A DNA stretch of 45,876 bases from Knoellia aerolata DSM 18566 (GCF_000768695.1 NZ_AVPL01000027.1:1-45876); one strand, 5' to 3'. Positions 7,712 to 17,174 are shown, counted from the first letter of the stretch. The notes: generated from the letters alone by a model not told the origin. Made by a program: numbers and translations.

Positions 7712-9945
7712 CGAACACCGTCGACCTCGACATCACCGGGATGACCTGCGCCTCGTGCGCCAACCGGATCGAGCGCAAGCTCAACAAGCTCGACGGTGTC
7801 ACCGCGACCGTCAACTACTCCACGGAGAAGGCGCGGGTCGAGTTCCCCGAGACCATCTCGCCCGCCGACCTGCTCACCACCGTCGAACAGGCCGGGTATG
7901 CCGCGACCCTGCCTCCCGCGCCCGACGCACCGCGCGGCTCGGCGGACGACACGGCCACCGCGGACCCGACCCGGCCCCTGCGCGACCGGCTGCTCATCTC
8001 GACCGCCCTCTCGGTGCCGGTCGTCGCGATGGCGATGGTCCCCGCCCTGCAGGTCACCTACTGGCAGTGGCTCTCGCTCGTGCTCGCCGCGCCCGTCGTC
8101 GTCTGGGGCGCCCTGCCCTTCCACCGGGCCGCGTGGGTCAACCTGCGGCACGGCGCGACGACGATGGACACCCTCATCTCGGTCGGGACCCTGGCCGCGT
8201 TCGGGTGGTCGCTCTACGCGCTCTTCCTCGGCACGGCCGGGACGCCGGGGATGACCCACCCCTTCGAGATCACCATCGAGCGCACCGACGGCGCCGGCAA
8301 CATCTACCTCGAGGCCGCGGCGGGCGTGACGACCTTCCTCCTCGCCGGGCGCTACGCCGAGGCCCGGGCCAAGCGCCGCTCGGGGGCGGCCCTGCGCGCC
8401 CTCCTCGAGATGGGCGCCAAGGACGTCGCCGTCCTGCGCGACGGCCGGGAGCAGCGCATCCCCGTCGAGCAGCTCGCTGTCGGTGACGAGTTCGTCGTCC
8501 GGCCCGGCGAGAAGGTCGCTACCGACGGCACCGTGACCGACGGCGCCTCGGCGCTCGACACCTCGATGCTCACCGGCGAGTCCGTCCCCGTCGAGGTCGG
8601 GGTCGGTGACGCCGTCGTGGGCGCCACCGTCAACTCGGGCGGCCGCCTCGTCGTGCGCGCGACCCGCGTTGGCGGCGACACCCAGCTCGCCCAGATGGCC
8701 CGGCTCGTCGAGGACGCCCAGAACGGCAAGGCCGAGGTGCAGCGCCTCGCCGACCGCATCTCCGGGGTCTTCGTCCCGGTGGTCATCGCCCTGGCCGTCG
8801 GCACCCTCGGCTTCTGGCTCGGCACCGGGGGTGGGTGGACGCCCGCGTTCACCGCCGCCGTCGCGGTGCTTATCATCGCCTGCCCCTGCGCGCTGGGGCT
8901 GGCGACGCCGACCGCCCTCATGGTCGGCACCGGCCGGGGCGCGCAGCTCGGCATCCTCATCAAGGGTCCCGAGGTCCTCGAGTCCACCCGCCGGGTCGAC
9001 ACCGTCATCCTCGACAAGACCGGCACGGTGACCACGGGGAGAATGACCCTGCGCGACGTCGTCGCCGCTCCCGGGGAGGACCGCGACGAGGTCCTCGGGG
9101 TCGCCGCCTCGATCGAGCACGGCTCGGAGCACCCGATCGCCCGCGCGATCGTCGACGCCGGTGACGCCGCCGGGCTGGACCGCTCACCCGTCGAGGGGTT
9201 CACGAGCACCGACGGTCTCGGCGTCCACGGGGTCGTCGACGGCCGGGCGGTCGTCGTCGGCCGCCCGCAGCTCCTCGCGGACTGGTCGATCGAGCTCGGG
9301 CCCGAGCTCGAGTCGGCCCTGTCCGGCGCCCGCAGCACCGGCGCGACCCCGGTCGTCATCGGCTGGGACGGGCAGGCGCGCGGCGTCCTCACCGTCGCCG
9401 ATACCGTGAAACCGACGTCGGCAGAAGCGATCTCGCGGCTGCGCGACCTCGGACTGACACCCCACCTCGTCACCGGTGACAATGCCCAGGCGGCGCGTGC
9501 GGTCGCCGCGGAGGTCGGGATCCACCCGGAGCACGTCGTCGCCGACGTGCTGCCCGCCGACAAGGTCGAGGTCGTGCGACGGCTCCAGCGCGAGGGGCGG
9601 GTCGTCGCCATGGTCGGGGACGGCGTCAACGACGCGGCCGCGCTCGCCGCCGCGGACCTCGGCATGGCGATGGGCACGGGCACCGACGTCGCCATCGAGG
9701 CGAGCGACCTCACCCTCGTGCGCGGCGACCTGCGCGTCGCCCCCGACGCGATCCGCCTGGCCCGGCGCACCCTGTCGACGATCAAGGGGAACCTGTTCTG
9801 GGCGTTCGGCTACAACGTCGCCGCCATCCCGCTGGCCGCCGCCGGACTGCTCAACCCGATGCTCGCCGGGGCGGCGATGGCGCTCTCGTCGGTGTTCGTC
9901 GTGACCAACAGCCTGCGGCTCAGGAGTTTTCGCCCGACCGGCTGA
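7708..9945 (+). CDS. copA: copper-exporting P1B-type ATPase
   Basis: About 745 aa. An N-terminal HMA domain has GMTCASC (Cys14, Cys17). The transmembrane metal site is CPC at 392-394 in [19 protein letters not shown], which marks Cu(I)/Ag(I) transporters. Other motifs are actuator TGES, phosphorylation site DKTGT (Asp436), TGDN and [10 protein letters not shown]. It pumps Cu(I) out of the cytoplasm using ATP. GTG 7708 is preferred to the upstream in-frame ATG 7687: AAGGAGG at 7691-7697 is well spaced and GTGA overlaps the previous stop. Last gene of the operon. Confidence 0.95.
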   Translation: MTNTVDLDITGMTCASCANRIERKLNKLDGVTATVNYSTEKARVEFPETISPADLLTTVEQAGYAATLPPAPDAPRGSADDTATADPTRPLRDRLLISTALSVPVVAMAMVPALQVTYWQWLSLVLAAPVVVWGALPFHRAAWVNLRHGATTMDTLISVGTLAAFGWSLYALFLGTAGTPGMTHPFEITIERTDGAGNIYLEAAAGVTTFLLAGRYAEARAKRRSGAALRALLEMGAKDVAVLRDGREQRIPVEQLAVGDEFVVRPGEKVATDGTVTDGASALDTSMLTGESVPVEVGVGDAVVGATVNSGGRLVVRATRVGGDTQLAQMARLVEDAQNGKAEVQRLADRISGVFVPVVIALAVGTLGFWLGTGGGWTPAFTAAVAVLIIACPCALGLATPTALMVGTGRGAQLGILIKGPEVLESTRRVDTVILDKTGTVTTGRMTLRDVVAAPGEDRDEVLGVAASIEHGSEHPIARAIVDAGDAAGLDRSPVEGFTSTDGLGVHGVVDGRAVVVGRPQLLADWSIELGPELESALSGARSTGATPVVIGWDGQARGVLTVADTVKPTSAEAISRLRDLGLTPHLVTGDNAQAARAVAAEVGIHPEHVVADVLPADKVEVVRRLQREGRVVAMVGDGVNDAAALAAADLGMAMGTGTDVAIEASDLTLVRGDLRVAPDAIRLARRTLSTIKGNLFWAFGYNVAAIPLAAAGLLNPMLAGAAMALSSVFVVTNSLRLRSFRPTG

Positions 9946-9985
9946 TTCCTCGCACGCGGCGGCCCCGAGCGGGCAGGATCGGGGC

Positions 9986-10360
9986 ATGAACCCGTCGGAG
10001 CCGGACATGCGCGTTGTCCTGCGCACGCACCTGACCCGCGCCATCAAGCACCGTGACGCGCTCGCTGCCGGCGCGCTTCGGTCGACCCTCGGCGCCATCG
10101 ACAACGCCGAGGCCCTGACGGCGCAGGAGGTTACCCCGACCGCCGGCGACGGGCCCATCGCCGGTGCCACGACCGGCCTGGGCTCGAGCGAGACGCAGCG
10201 TCGCGTCCTCAGCCCGCAGGACGTCGTGGCGCTGGTCGAGGCCGAGATCGCGGAACGCCGTGCCGCCTCCGAGGAGATCGAGGAGGCGGGCCGCCCGGAC
10301 CGCGCTGCGGACCTGCGTCGCGAGGCGGACGTCATCGAGGCGGCGCTCCGCTTCCCCTGA
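9986..10360 (+). CDS. GatB/YqeY-like protein, short form
   Basis: 124 aa resembling the N-terminal half of YqeY (MRVVLRTHLTRAIKHRDALAAGALRSTL is the usual opening, and AEIAERRAASEEIEEAGRPD the second helix pair). The family normally continues past about 145 residues with a second helical domain linked to GatB tails; this one stops at ALRFP. Its function is unknown, with a possible link to tRNA-dependent amidation only by homology. There is an inserted flexible stretch around residues 48-72. The start is uncertain between ATG 9986 and ATG 10007; CAGGAT 6 nt before 9986 fits a leaderless start. Confidence 0.7.
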   Translation: MNPSEPDMRVVLRTHLTRAIKHRDALAAGALRSTLGAIDNAEALTAQEVTPTAGDGPIAGATTGLGSSETQRRVLSPQDVVALVEAEIAERRAASEEIEEAGRPDRAADLRREADVIEAALRFP

Positions 10361-10394
10361 CCCGGGTCGAGGTCCGCGCTTTCGTGGGGTCACA

Positions 10395-10432
10395 GCCGGC
10401 CCTCCACCGGGCAACACTCCAGTGGGGCCGGC
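10395..10432. terminator. hairpin between the yqeY-like and secreted-protein genes
   Basis: GCCGGCC (10395-10401) pairs with GGCCGGC (10426-10432), and CCAC (10404-10407) with GTGG (10422-10425). There is no U tract. It may end the upstream transcript or sit in the leader of the downstream gene. Confidence 0.4.
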
Positions 10433-10471
10433 CAGGTGGCCGGACATCGACGAACTCGGGGAGACCTTTCC

Positions 10472-10885
10472 ATGCGCACACGACTCATCGCCGCAGCAGC
10501 AGCAGCCGCCATCTCGGCCGGCATCGCGGTGACCTCCGCAGCACCCGCCCACGCCGCCGGCTGGGGCACCATCTCGTCGTCCGCCGTCGGCACGTACCTC
10601 TCGAAGAGCTCATGGACCTACTTGGGCCGGTCGTTCTCGACGGCGAGCAACGTCAGCTACCGCTACTGCGTCGTCGGACGCGGCAGCGGGTCGGCGAACC
10701 TCCAGCCCACCGCGTTCGGCACCACCGTCTCCTTCTCCCACTACGGCTACGACGTCACGCGTTGCACCAAGAGCTTCTCGGGCGCCGCCAACACGTTCCA
10801 GCCGGTCGCGCTCCTCGGCTCCGGCACGGTCCTCATCACCAAGGTCTACGTCCAGCGCTACTACACCGGTCCCATCCCCGTCTGA
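10472..10885 (+). CDS. small secreted protein of unknown function
   Basis: 137 aa starting with a clear Sec signal peptide (MRTRLIAAAAAAAISAG, cleavage likely after AHA near residue 28). The mature part is Ser/Tyr/Thr-rich and beta-like, with two cysteines (YRYCVVGRG and TRCTKS) that could form a disulfide. No family is recognised. GGGGAG 8 nt before ATG 10472 sets the start; an in-frame upstream ATG at 10436 would bury the signal peptide. Confidence 0.75.
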   Translation: MRTRLIAAAAAAAISAGIAVTSAAPAHAAGWGTISSSAVGTYLSKSSWTYLGRSFSTASNVSYRYCVVGRGSGSANLQPTAFGTTVSFSHYGYDVTRCTKSFSGAANTFQPVALLGSGTVLITKVYVQRYYTGPIPV

Positions 10886-10902
10886 GGTGACACGATCGAG
10901 GC

Positions 10903-12267
10903 GTGACCTCGATCCTCTGGCTGCGCCGCGACCTGCGCCGCAGCGACCACCCCGCCCTGCTCGCGGCGCTTGACGCCTGCGGCGACGACCTCGTCGTCGC
11001 CTACGTCATCGACCCGGTCCTGTGGTCCGGCGGCGGGCCGGCACGTCGTGCCTGGCTCGCCGCCACCCTCGAGTGGGCCCGCGCGGAGTTCGACGACGCC
11101 CTGACCCTGCTCTGGGGGGACCCGCGCACCGTCGTGCCGGAGCTCGCCGAGCGGGTCGGGGCGTCGTCGGTCCACGTCACCCGCGAGAGCACCCCCTTCG
11201 GGCGCCGCCGGGACGAGGCGGTCGCCACGGCGCTGTCGACCGCCGGTGTCGAGTGGGTCGAGACCGGGACGCCGTATGCCGTCGGGCCCGGTCTCGTGAC
11301 CAACGGGAGTGGGACGGCATACAAGGTCTTCACGCCGTTCGCGAAGGCGTGGCGCGCCCACGGGTGGCCGGACCCGGCGCCTCGCCCGGCGAGCCTTCCG
11401 CTGCGGACGGTGCGGGGCGACGCCGAGGCGACCAAGGCGGTCGCCGACGCCCTCGCCGAGCCGGACCTGCCCGACCTGCCCGTCCCCGGCGAGCAGGGCG
11501 CGTCGGCGCGGTGGCGGGCGTTCCTCGACGACGCGCTCACGGCATACGCCCACGACCGGGACCGCCCGGCGACGGACGGGACGTCCCGGATGTCGCCGTA
11601 CCTCAAGCTCGGGGTGGTGCACCCGCGCACGCTGCTCGCCGACCTGGCCAGCCGGCGCGGGGAGGGCAAGGAGACGTTCGTCGACGAGCTGGGATGGCGC
11701 GAGTTCTACGCGGACGTGCTGTGGCACAACCCGACCAGCGCGTGGACCGACCTGCGCGACTCGCTCGCCGGGATGACCTACGACGAGCCGGCGGACGCGA
11801 TCGAGGCGTGGCGCACCGGGACGACCGGCTACCCGATCGTCGACGCCGGGATGCGCCAGCTGCTCGCCGAGGGCTGGATGCACAACCGGGTGCGGATGAT
11901 CACCGCGAGCTTCCTCACCAAGGACCTGCACGTGTGGTGGCCCGTCGGCGCGCGCCACTTCCTCGACCACCTCGTCGACGGTGACATCGCCTCCAACAAC
12001 CACGGGTGGCAGTGGGTGGCGGGCACGGGGACGGACGCCTCGCCCTACTTCCGCGTCTTCAACCCGGTGACGCAGGGCGAGAAGTTCGACCCCGACGGCG
12101 AGTACGTGCGGCGCTGGGTGCCGGAGCTGGCGCACCTGCGGGGCAAGGCCGCGCACCAGCCGTGGGAGCACGAGGACGGGTACGTCCACGACTACCCGCG
12201 GCGGATCGTCGACCACGCCGAGGAGCGGCGCGAGGCGCTGCGCCGGCTGGAGGCCACGAAACGCTGA
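10903..12267 (+). CDS. phr: deoxyribodipyrimidine photo-lyase (cryptochrome/photolyase family)
   Basis: 454 aa. The N-terminal antenna-binding Rossmann domain begins ILWLRRDLRRSDHPALLAAL. The C-terminal FAD domain carries WREFYADVLWHNP, GYPIVDAGMRQL, WMHNRVRMITASFLTKDL, then NNHGWQWVAGTGTDASPYF and RVFNPVTQGEKFDPDGEYVR. The asparagine and tryptophans of NNHGWQW fit CPD photolyases that split pyrimidine dimers with blue light. GTG 10903 follows CACGAT at 6 nt, resembling a leaderless start. It converges on the PBP gene. Confidence 0.93.
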   Translation: MTSILWLRRDLRRSDHPALLAALDACGDDLVVAYVIDPVLWSGGGPARRAWLAATLEWARAEFDDALTLLWGDPRTVVPELAERVGASSVHVTRESTPFGRRRDEAVATALSTAGVEWVETGTPYAVGPGLVTNGSGTAYKVFTPFAKAWRAHGWPDPAPRPASLPLRTVRGDAEATKAVADALAEPDLPDLPVPGEQGASARWRAFLDDALTAYAHDRDRPATDGTSRMSPYLKLGVVHPRTLLADLASRRGEGKETFVDELGWREFYADVLWHNPTSAWTDLRDSLAGMTYDEPADAIEAWRTGTTGYPIVDAGMRQLLAEGWMHNRVRMITASFLTKDLHVWWPVGARHFLDHLVDGDIASNNHGWQWVAGTGTDASPYFRVFNPVTQGEKFDPDGEYVRRWVPELAHLRGKAAHQPWEHEDGYVHDYPRRIVDHAEERREALRRLEATKR

Positions 12268-12297
12268 CCCGTTTCCCGCCTTCCCCGGAAAAGAGGT

Positions 12298-12328
12298 CCC
12301 GAGCAACGGAACTGTTCCCTTGCTCGGG
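12298..12328. terminator. bidirectional hairpin between phr and the PBP gene
   Basis: CCCGAGCAA (12298-12306) pairs with TTGCTCGGG (12320-12328). After one C-C mismatch the inner GGAA pairs with TTCC. It lies between two convergent genes, so it can serve both. No long U tract. Confidence 0.6.
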
Positions 12329-12392
12329 CACTGCTTCCCATGCCCGGACAACGGCGGGTGCGATGACGCGCTGACGTGCCCGGCTCATCGCC

Positions 12393-14366
12393 TCACGCCA
12401 AGGCGCGGAGGAACGACTCGAGCAGCGGGCCAGCCGTGGTCGCGCCGCCCTCGCTCTCCTCGACGAAGACCGCGACGGCGAGGTCGCCCCGGATGGCGAT
12501 CATCCAGGCGTGCTCCTTGAGCGCGTTCGCGTCGCCGAACTCGGCGGTGCCGGACTTGGCGAGGACCGACTCCCCGGGGACGTCGGCGAGGAAGGAGCCA
12601 CTGCCCTGCTCGACGACACCGCGCATGAGCTCGCGCAGGGTCGCGGCCTCGGCTGCCGTCACGGGTGCCTGCGGCGGAGGGGGCGGAGGGCTCGAGGCGG
12701 TCGGACGAAAGGTGGGCGTGGCCGACGCGGACGGGCTCGCCGTGGCGTCGTCACCATCGTCCTCCGCCACGACCAGCTGCGGGGTGACCGGCTCGCCCGC
12801 CGCGATCGAGGCGGCCACCGTCGCCATGCCGAGCGGCGAGGCGAGCACCTTGGACTGCCCGATCATCGAGGCCGCCTCGTCCGTTCCGGGCTTCGGCTCG
12901 GGAACCGACCCGAGGAACGACGGCACGCCGAGGGGGGGCGCTGCGGTCAGGCCCAGGCCGGCGGCGGCCGCCGGCAGTGCGTCCGGGTCGAGGGTCTCTC
13001 CGCCCCTGATGAAGGCGGTGTTGCACGAGTTGGCGAACGCCGAGCGGAACGGCACCGTCCCGAGCGCCGAGGCCGGGTAGCCGTCGACGTTCTTGAAGGA
13101 GCGCCCGTCGACGGTGACCGTGGGCGTGCACTCGACGGGGGAGTCAGGAGTCGTCCCGGCCCGCAGCAGGGCGAGCGTCGACACCGTCTTGAAGGTCGAC
13201 CCCGGCGCGTAGCGGCCCTGGGTCGCGGTCGACACACCCTTGCTCCCCGGCCCGCTGGCCGCGGCGACCACGGCGCCGGTCGACGGGCGGATGGCGACGA
13301 CCGCCGAGGCAGGGGCGACGCCAGCGAGGACCTTCTCGGCGGCCTCCTGCGCGGCGATGTCGAGGGTCACGGTGACGGGCGCCCACGCCTTCGGAGTCGT
13401 CTCGAACAGCACGCGCGGGTCCGCGCCGGCCTTGACGGCGGACACCGTGACCCCGGGCTGACCGGCGAGCCGGTCGTTGAGGCTCTCCTGGAGCCCGCCG
13501 ATGCCCACCTGGTCGCCGGCTGCGACGGTGCCCAGGGAGTTCTCGATGATCTCCGCGGTCGCCTCGCCGACGATGCCGAGGATCGGCCGGGCGAAGGTGG
13601 CGGTCGGAGCGAGCGCCTGCTTCGCCGGGACGATGAGGATCCCCGGCGCCGAGGACTGCCGGGCGGCATCGGCCTGCGGGCTGCCGGTGCGCACGGTGAG
13701 GGCCGGGACGAACGCCCGGGCCCCGGCGTTCCTCACCGCCGCGACGTAGTTGGCACCGTCGATGTCGAGGGCCTCGGCCAGGGCCGCGGCGGAGGTGAGT
13801 GCCTCCTGCGCGCTCACCTTCGTCTTGTCGATGCCGATCCGCTCGACGTCGCGCAGGGTGACGATCGGGGTGCCGTCCTCGGCGAGGATGTCGGCCCGCT
13901 CGGCCTGCACGCGGGTCAGGCGCAGGGCCTCGTCGGCCCCGAGCCCGGGGGCGAGCACGCCCGGCTCCCAGACGCCCGCCCACTCGCCGTCGGTCTCGCG
14001 CAGGTCGAGCCGGGTCTCGTAGGTCCACGGCGCATCGGTCCCGGTCAGGGTCCACTCGTGAGTCAGGGTCGCCGTGGCCCGACCGCCCTCCGGCTCGGTC
14101 ACGGAGGCGACCCGCACGGTGTGCGTGGCGGCGCCCAACCCCCTGACGAGCGGCTCGAGGTCGGGCACCCGGCCGGCCGCGTCCACGGCGACCGGGTCAC
14201 CGGCGAACCCACCCTGCGACAGCCCTTCTGCCACCCTCCCGGCGGCAGTGCGGGCCGCGTCACCGTCACGGCCGAGGAGCCGCAGCCCGCCCCAGACGCC
14301 GAGTCCCAGCACCGCCGCCACCACCACGGCGACGGCGACCTTCACACCCCACCCACGCGAATCCAC
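12393..14366 (-). CDS. penicillin-binding protein, class B transpeptidase with NTF2-like domain
   Basis: 657 aa. One N-terminal membrane anchor (residues 9-30), an NTF2-like domain (about 35-135) as in MecA-type PBPs, a dimerisation domain, and a C-terminal transpeptidase. The active-site motifs are Ser390-T-F-Lys393, Ser447-C-Asn449 and Lys604-Ser-Gly606. It should crosslink peptidoglycan outside the membrane and is a beta-lactam target. A low-complexity Ser/Thr/Pro insertion (541-568, six prolines in a row) sits between the SxN and KSG motifs, which is unusual. GTG 14366 has GAGGGG upstream. It stands alone rather than with rodA or ftsW. Confidence 0.92.
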   Translation of the reverse strand: MDSRGWGVKVAVAVVVAAVLGLGVWGGLRLLGRDGDAARTAAGRVAEGLSQGGFAGDPVAVDAAGRVPDLEPLVRGLGAATHTVRVASVTEPEGGRATATLTHEWTLTGTDAPWTYETRLDLRETDGEWAGVWEPGVLAPGLGADEALRLTRVQAERADILAEDGTPIVTLRDVERIGIDKTKVSAQEALTSAAALAEALDIDGANYVAAVRNAGARAFVPALTVRTGSPQADAARQSSAPGILIVPAKQALAPTATFARPILGIVGEATAEIIENSLGTVAAGDQVGIGGLQESLNDRLAGQPGVTVSAVKAGADPRVLFETTPKAWAPVTVTLDIAAQEAAEKVLAGVAPASAVVAIRPSTGAVVAAASGPGSKGVSTATQGRYAPGSTFKTVSTLALLRAGTTPDSPVECTPTVTVDGRSFKNVDGYPASALGTVPFRSAFANSCNTAFIRGGETLDPDALPAAAAGLGLTAAPPLGVPSFLGSVPEPKPGTDEAASMIGQSKVLASPLGMATVAASIAAGEPVTPQLVVAEDDGDDATASPSASATPTFRPTASSPPPPPPQAPVTAAEAATLRELMRGVVEQGSGSFLADVPGESVLAKSGTAEFGDANALKEHAWMIAIRGDLAVAVFVEESEGGATTAGPLLESFLRALA

Positions 14367-14414
14367 GACTACCCCTCGGCTCGATCGAATCGACGCAGCA
14401 ACCGTGCCACAGGG

Positions 14415-14738
14415 TCAGCTGTCGGCGAGGCACCGCAGCGCCCAGGGTCGGACCTCGAGGCGCTCCGCCCCGATCGGCTCCCCGCACACCTCGCAGGTGC
14501 CGTACGACCCGTCCTCCGTCTTCGCGAGCGCCACCCGGACCTGGGCCAGCGTGGCGAGCAGCCCCTCCTGCACCGTGACGGAGGTCAGCCGGTCGACGGC
14601 GAGCGACGTGCCCTCGCCGATGCGCTTGCCGAACGAGATCGACCCCGCGTCCCCCAGGGGCCGCGTGACCATCGCGAGCTCGTCGAGCAGGTCCTGCTCC
14701 TTGGCGCGCAACACGGCGGCCGCTTCGGTGGTGTCCAT
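14415..14738 (-). CDS. DksA/TraR-type zinc-finger protein
   Basis: 107 aa: an N-terminal coiled-coil-like helix pair, then a C4-type zinc finger Cys82-x2-Cys85 (YGTCEVCGEPIGAERLEVRP) and Cys103 (RCLADS). The fourth cysteine is replaced by Asp106, so the zinc site is altered; many actinobacterial relatives look similar. DksA-like proteins bind the RNA polymerase secondary channel, but this small one may do something else. A TATGGT -10 box lies 6 nt before the ATG. Confidence 0.85.
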   Translation of the reverse strand: MDTTEAAAVLRAKEQDLLDELAMVTRPLGDAGSISFGKRIGEGTSLAVDRLTSVTVQEGLLATLAQVRVALAKTEDGSYGTCEVCGEPIGAERLEVRPWALRCLADS

Positions 14739-14744
14739 CGACCG

Positions 14745-14750
14745 ACCATA
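14745..14750 (-). promoter_or_regulatory. -10 box for DksA-like gene, leaderless start
   Basis: TATGGT, 6 nt before the ATG at 14738. A weak TTGACC-like -35 may overlap the GACAGGTCAG region. Confidence 0.5.
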
Positions 14751-14815
14751 CGGGGGTTGACCGACAGGTCAGCGGTCGATGACGGCGAGACCGAGACCGA
14801 GCGGGGTCGCCGCGG

Positions 14816-15229
14816 TCAGCCGACGAACAGGCAGAAGGGGTGCCCGGCGGGGTCGGCGAGGACGTACAGCGGTTCGTCCTCGTCGTCGGTGCGGTCGAGC
14901 CGCAGCTCGGCGCCCAGGCGCAGCGCCGTGTCCTTGTGCCGTTCGAGCTCCTCGACGTCGTCGACCACGTAGTCGACGTGGAGCTGCTGCGGCACCGTCT
15001 GGTCGGGCCACGTCGTTCGGGCCTGCTCGACCACCTGCTGGAAGGCGAGCTGACGGGTGCCGTCCGGTCGCGTGAGGACGAGCCAGTCGGCGTCGTCGGG
15101 GGTGCCGTCCGCCGGCGGCTCGTCACCGGCCCGGTAGACCAGTCCGAGGAGCTGCCGGTAGAACTCGGCGAGCTCGCGCGGACGCTCGCAGTCGAGGACG
15201 GTGTGGACGTATGCCGGGTGCTCAGCCAT
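14816..15229 (-). CDS. VOC family protein
   Basis: 137 aa, one VOC module. The opening HTVLDCERPRELAEFYRQLL and the ending LYVLADPAGHPFCLFVG are typical of the glyoxalase-like group. The substrate is unknown. Start ATG 15229 has GAGAGGTGAG upstream, and an octamer lies in codons 6-8 (GCA TAC). The gene follows the reductase gene on the same strand with 23 bp between, so they are probably cotranscribed. Confidence 0.85.
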   Translation of the reverse strand: MAEHPAYVHTVLDCERPRELAEFYRQLLGLVYRAGDEPPADGTPDDADWLVLTRPDGTRQLAFQQVVEQARTTWPDQTVPQQLHVDYVVDDVEELERHKDTALRLGAELRLDRTDDEDEPLYVLADPAGHPFCLFVG

Positions 15230-15252
15230 CGTGCTCACCTCTCGGTCGTGGA

Positions 15253-15714
15253 TCAGGCCTCCCCACCAGCATCGGGCACCAGCCGGAACATGGGGGGCAC
15301 CTTGCCGAGACGGCGCTCGTACTTGGCGTAGTCCGGCGCGGTGCGGAGCACGACCTCGCGCCACCGGCGATCGCGCTCCTCCTCGGGGACGAGCTCGGCC
15401 ACGAGACGGTGCCGCACCCCGTCGACCTCGCCGACGACGTGCGGGTGCGCGAGGAGGTTGAAGTACCAGCCGGGGTGGTTCGCGAGGCCGCTGTTGGCCG
15501 CGACGACGAAGAGGTCCGGCCCGTCCCGGAAGACCTGGACCAGGACCGTCCTCGGCCGGCCGGAGCGCCGCCCCGTCGTCGTGAGCACGATGACGCGGCG
15601 GTGCCACAGCCGCGTGGCGCGCCCTCTCGTCCGACGCACCAGCCAGACACCGAAGCCCACCGACCTCGTGTCGATCGCGTGCTCGATCCGTGTCTTCGTC
15701 GTCTCGTTGAGCAT
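15253..15714 (-). CDS. Ddn-like deazaflavin (F420)-dependent nitroreductase family protein
   Basis: 153 aa of the split-beta-barrel Ddn/F420H2-dependent quinone reductase family. The cofactor-binding segment LTTTGRRSGRPRTVLVQVF and the later NHPGWYFNLLAHPHV are diagnostic. These enzymes use F420H2 to reduce quinones or nitro compounds and are largely actinobacterial. GAAGG upstream supports ATG 15714. It is upstream of the VOC gene in a probable two-gene operon. Confidence 0.88.
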   Translation of the reverse strand: MLNETTKTRIEHAIDTRSVGFGVWLVRRTRGRATRLWHRRVIVLTTTGRRSGRPRTVLVQVFRDGPDLFVVAANSGLANHPGWYFNLLAHPHVVGEVDGVRHRLVAELVPEEERDRRWREVVLRTAPDYAKYERRLGKVPPMFRLVPDAGGEA

Positions 15715-15851
15715 CAGGACTGCCTTCTCGTGAGGGCCCTTCCGTGGTCCAGTTCACTCCAGGCCCCGGCGCAGCGTCAGGGCCCTTCGTCCCGCCGGGG
15801 CGCAGCAGGTCCCCGCTTGTCCCAACCCGCGTGACCGTCGGTGCGGATGGG

Positions 15852-15857
15852 TAGCGT
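15852..15857 (+). promoter_or_regulatory. -10 box for pterin dehydratase-VOC gene, leaderless start
   Basis: TAGCGT, then CGGTCC, then the ATG at 15864; identical to the arrangement before the VOC gene that starts at 4290. Confidence 0.6.
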
Positions 15858-15863
15858 CGGTCC

Positions 15864-16568
15864 ATGGACATGCTCACGAACCAGGAGATCGCGGACGCCG
15901 GTCTGCCCGACTGGCGCAAGCTCGCCCAAGGCCTCCACGCACGCTTCGCCGTGGACTCCTTCGCGCAAGGGGCCGCTGTCGTCGCGGCCGTCGCCGAGGT
16001 GGGTGAGGCGGTCGGCCACCATCCCCGCGTGACCCTCGGTGAGCGGTCCGTCGACCTCGCGCTGATCAGCGGCGACGCGGTGTACCGCGACACGGAGGGC
16101 GACGTGCACGTCGTCGAGTGGGTCACGCAGCGCGACGTCGACCTCGCCCGCCGGATCTCCGCGCTCGCCGCGGAGCGGGGTCTCGTCGCCGACCCCGGCG
16201 GGATCACGACGATCGAGCTCGCGCTCGACACCGCCCACTCCGCCACGATCGCACCGGTGTGGGCGGCGCTGCTCACCGGGACCACCGAGGCCAGCGGTCA
16301 CGGCAACATCAGCGACGACGTGAGCGACCCGCTCCGGCGGGTGCCGCTCCTCTGGTTCCAGGAGACCGACGAGCACGAGACGCCCCGACAGCGTTTCCAC
16401 GTGGACGTCTGGGTCGCACCGGAGGTAGGCGAGCAGCGCATCGCGTCCGCCGTCGCCGCGGGCGCCGTCGTCGTCGACGACTCCCAGGCGCCCGCCTTCA
16501 CGGTGCTCGCCGACCAGGACGGCAACCGGGCCTGCGTCTGCACCTCATTGGGCCGGACGGTCGGCTGA
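15864..16568 (+). CDS. pterin-4a-carbinolamine dehydratase-like/VOC fusion protein
   Basis: 234 aa. Residues 1-105 resemble pterin-4a-carbinolamine dehydratase (VGHHPRVTL with the HHP motif, then WVTQRDVDLARRI). Residues about 112-230 form a VOC module (TIELALDTAHSATIAPVWAALL, then VLADQDGNRACVCT). The dehydratase recycles the pterin of aromatic amino acid hydroxylases, but no hydroxylase is nearby. The fusion is found in actinobacteria; its combined role is not known to me. It converges on the Imm5-like gene with two bases between. Confidence 0.82.
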   Translation: MDMLTNQEIADAGLPDWRKLAQGLHARFAVDSFAQGAAVVAAVAEVGEAVGHHPRVTLGERSVDLALISGDAVYRDTEGDVHVVEWVTQRDVDLARRISALAAERGLVADPGGITTIELALDTAHSATIAPVWAALLTGTTEASGHGNISDDVSDPLRRVPLLWFQETDEHETPRQRFHVDVWVAPEVGEQRIASAVAAGAVVVDDSQAPAFTVLADQDGNRACVCTSLGRTVG

Positions 16569-16570
16569 GC

Positions 16571-17089
16571 TCAGTCGTCGAAGACGTCCCAGCAGATGGC
16601 GCTGCGGCGACGCTGGTCGTCGAGGACGAGCTCACGCACCTCGTCCGGGAGCCGGTCGCGCTGCCACTGCCGTTCCCGCGCGCGGCCCGATGCCGCGTCC
16701 TCGGGTGGGAGGCTCGCTCCCACCGCCCGGATGGCGTATGCCGCAGCGCCGAGGTCGTGCGCCGCGACGTGTGCCACCGCCACCGCCTGACCCGCGGACA
16801 GCGCAGCGAACTTCGCCGCGTCGGGAAGGCCGCGGGCCGCGGCGTTCGCCCGAAAGGCCGACTGGTGCGCGACCTTCATCGGCACCTCGCCACGGATCCA
16901 GGCGCGGCCGACCTCGATGGACTCGCGGGGCCGGGCATCACCCGGCACGTGGTCCTCGAACAGGGGCAGCACGTGCTCGGCGCACTGCAGGGCCCATTCG
17001 GCCAGCAGCCGGTGGTCGTCGTCGGACAGCGTTCCGCCGCGGCGCACAGTGACCAGCCGAGGGTCGCGCTCCTTCGGGAGGATCGGCAC
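16571..17089 (-). CDS. Imm5-like putative immunity protein
   Basis: 172 aa, helical. The stretch LLAEWALQCAEHVLPLFEDH, then RPRESIEVGRAW and later AARGLPDAAKFAALSAGQAVAVAH match the Imm5-like putative immunity domain, named from polymorphic-toxin loci. No toxin is adjacent, so immunity is only a family label. GTG 17089, preceded by AGGAAAGGA on the minus strand, is the best start; a longer frame to 17296 is antisense to the ThrE-like gene. Confidence 0.75.
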   Translation of the reverse strand: MPILPKERDPRLVTVRRGGTLSDDDHRLLAEWALQCAEHVLPLFEDHVPGDARPRESIEVGRAWIRGEVPMKVAHQSAFRANAAARGLPDAAKFAALSAGQAVAVAHVAAHDLGAAAYAIRAVGASLPPEDAASGRARERQWQRDRLPDEVRELVLDDQRRRSAICWDVFDD

Positions 17090-17174
17090 GCGTCCTTTCC
17101 TACCAGTCGGCCGGTTGACATGATGACGCGCATGGCGAGCCTCGAAGACCACGACAGCACGCGCTGACGCCCTG

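Noticed and set aside
17114-17119. TTGACA as a -35 for the ThrE-like gene
   Set aside because: No acceptable -10 lies 16-19 nt downstream.
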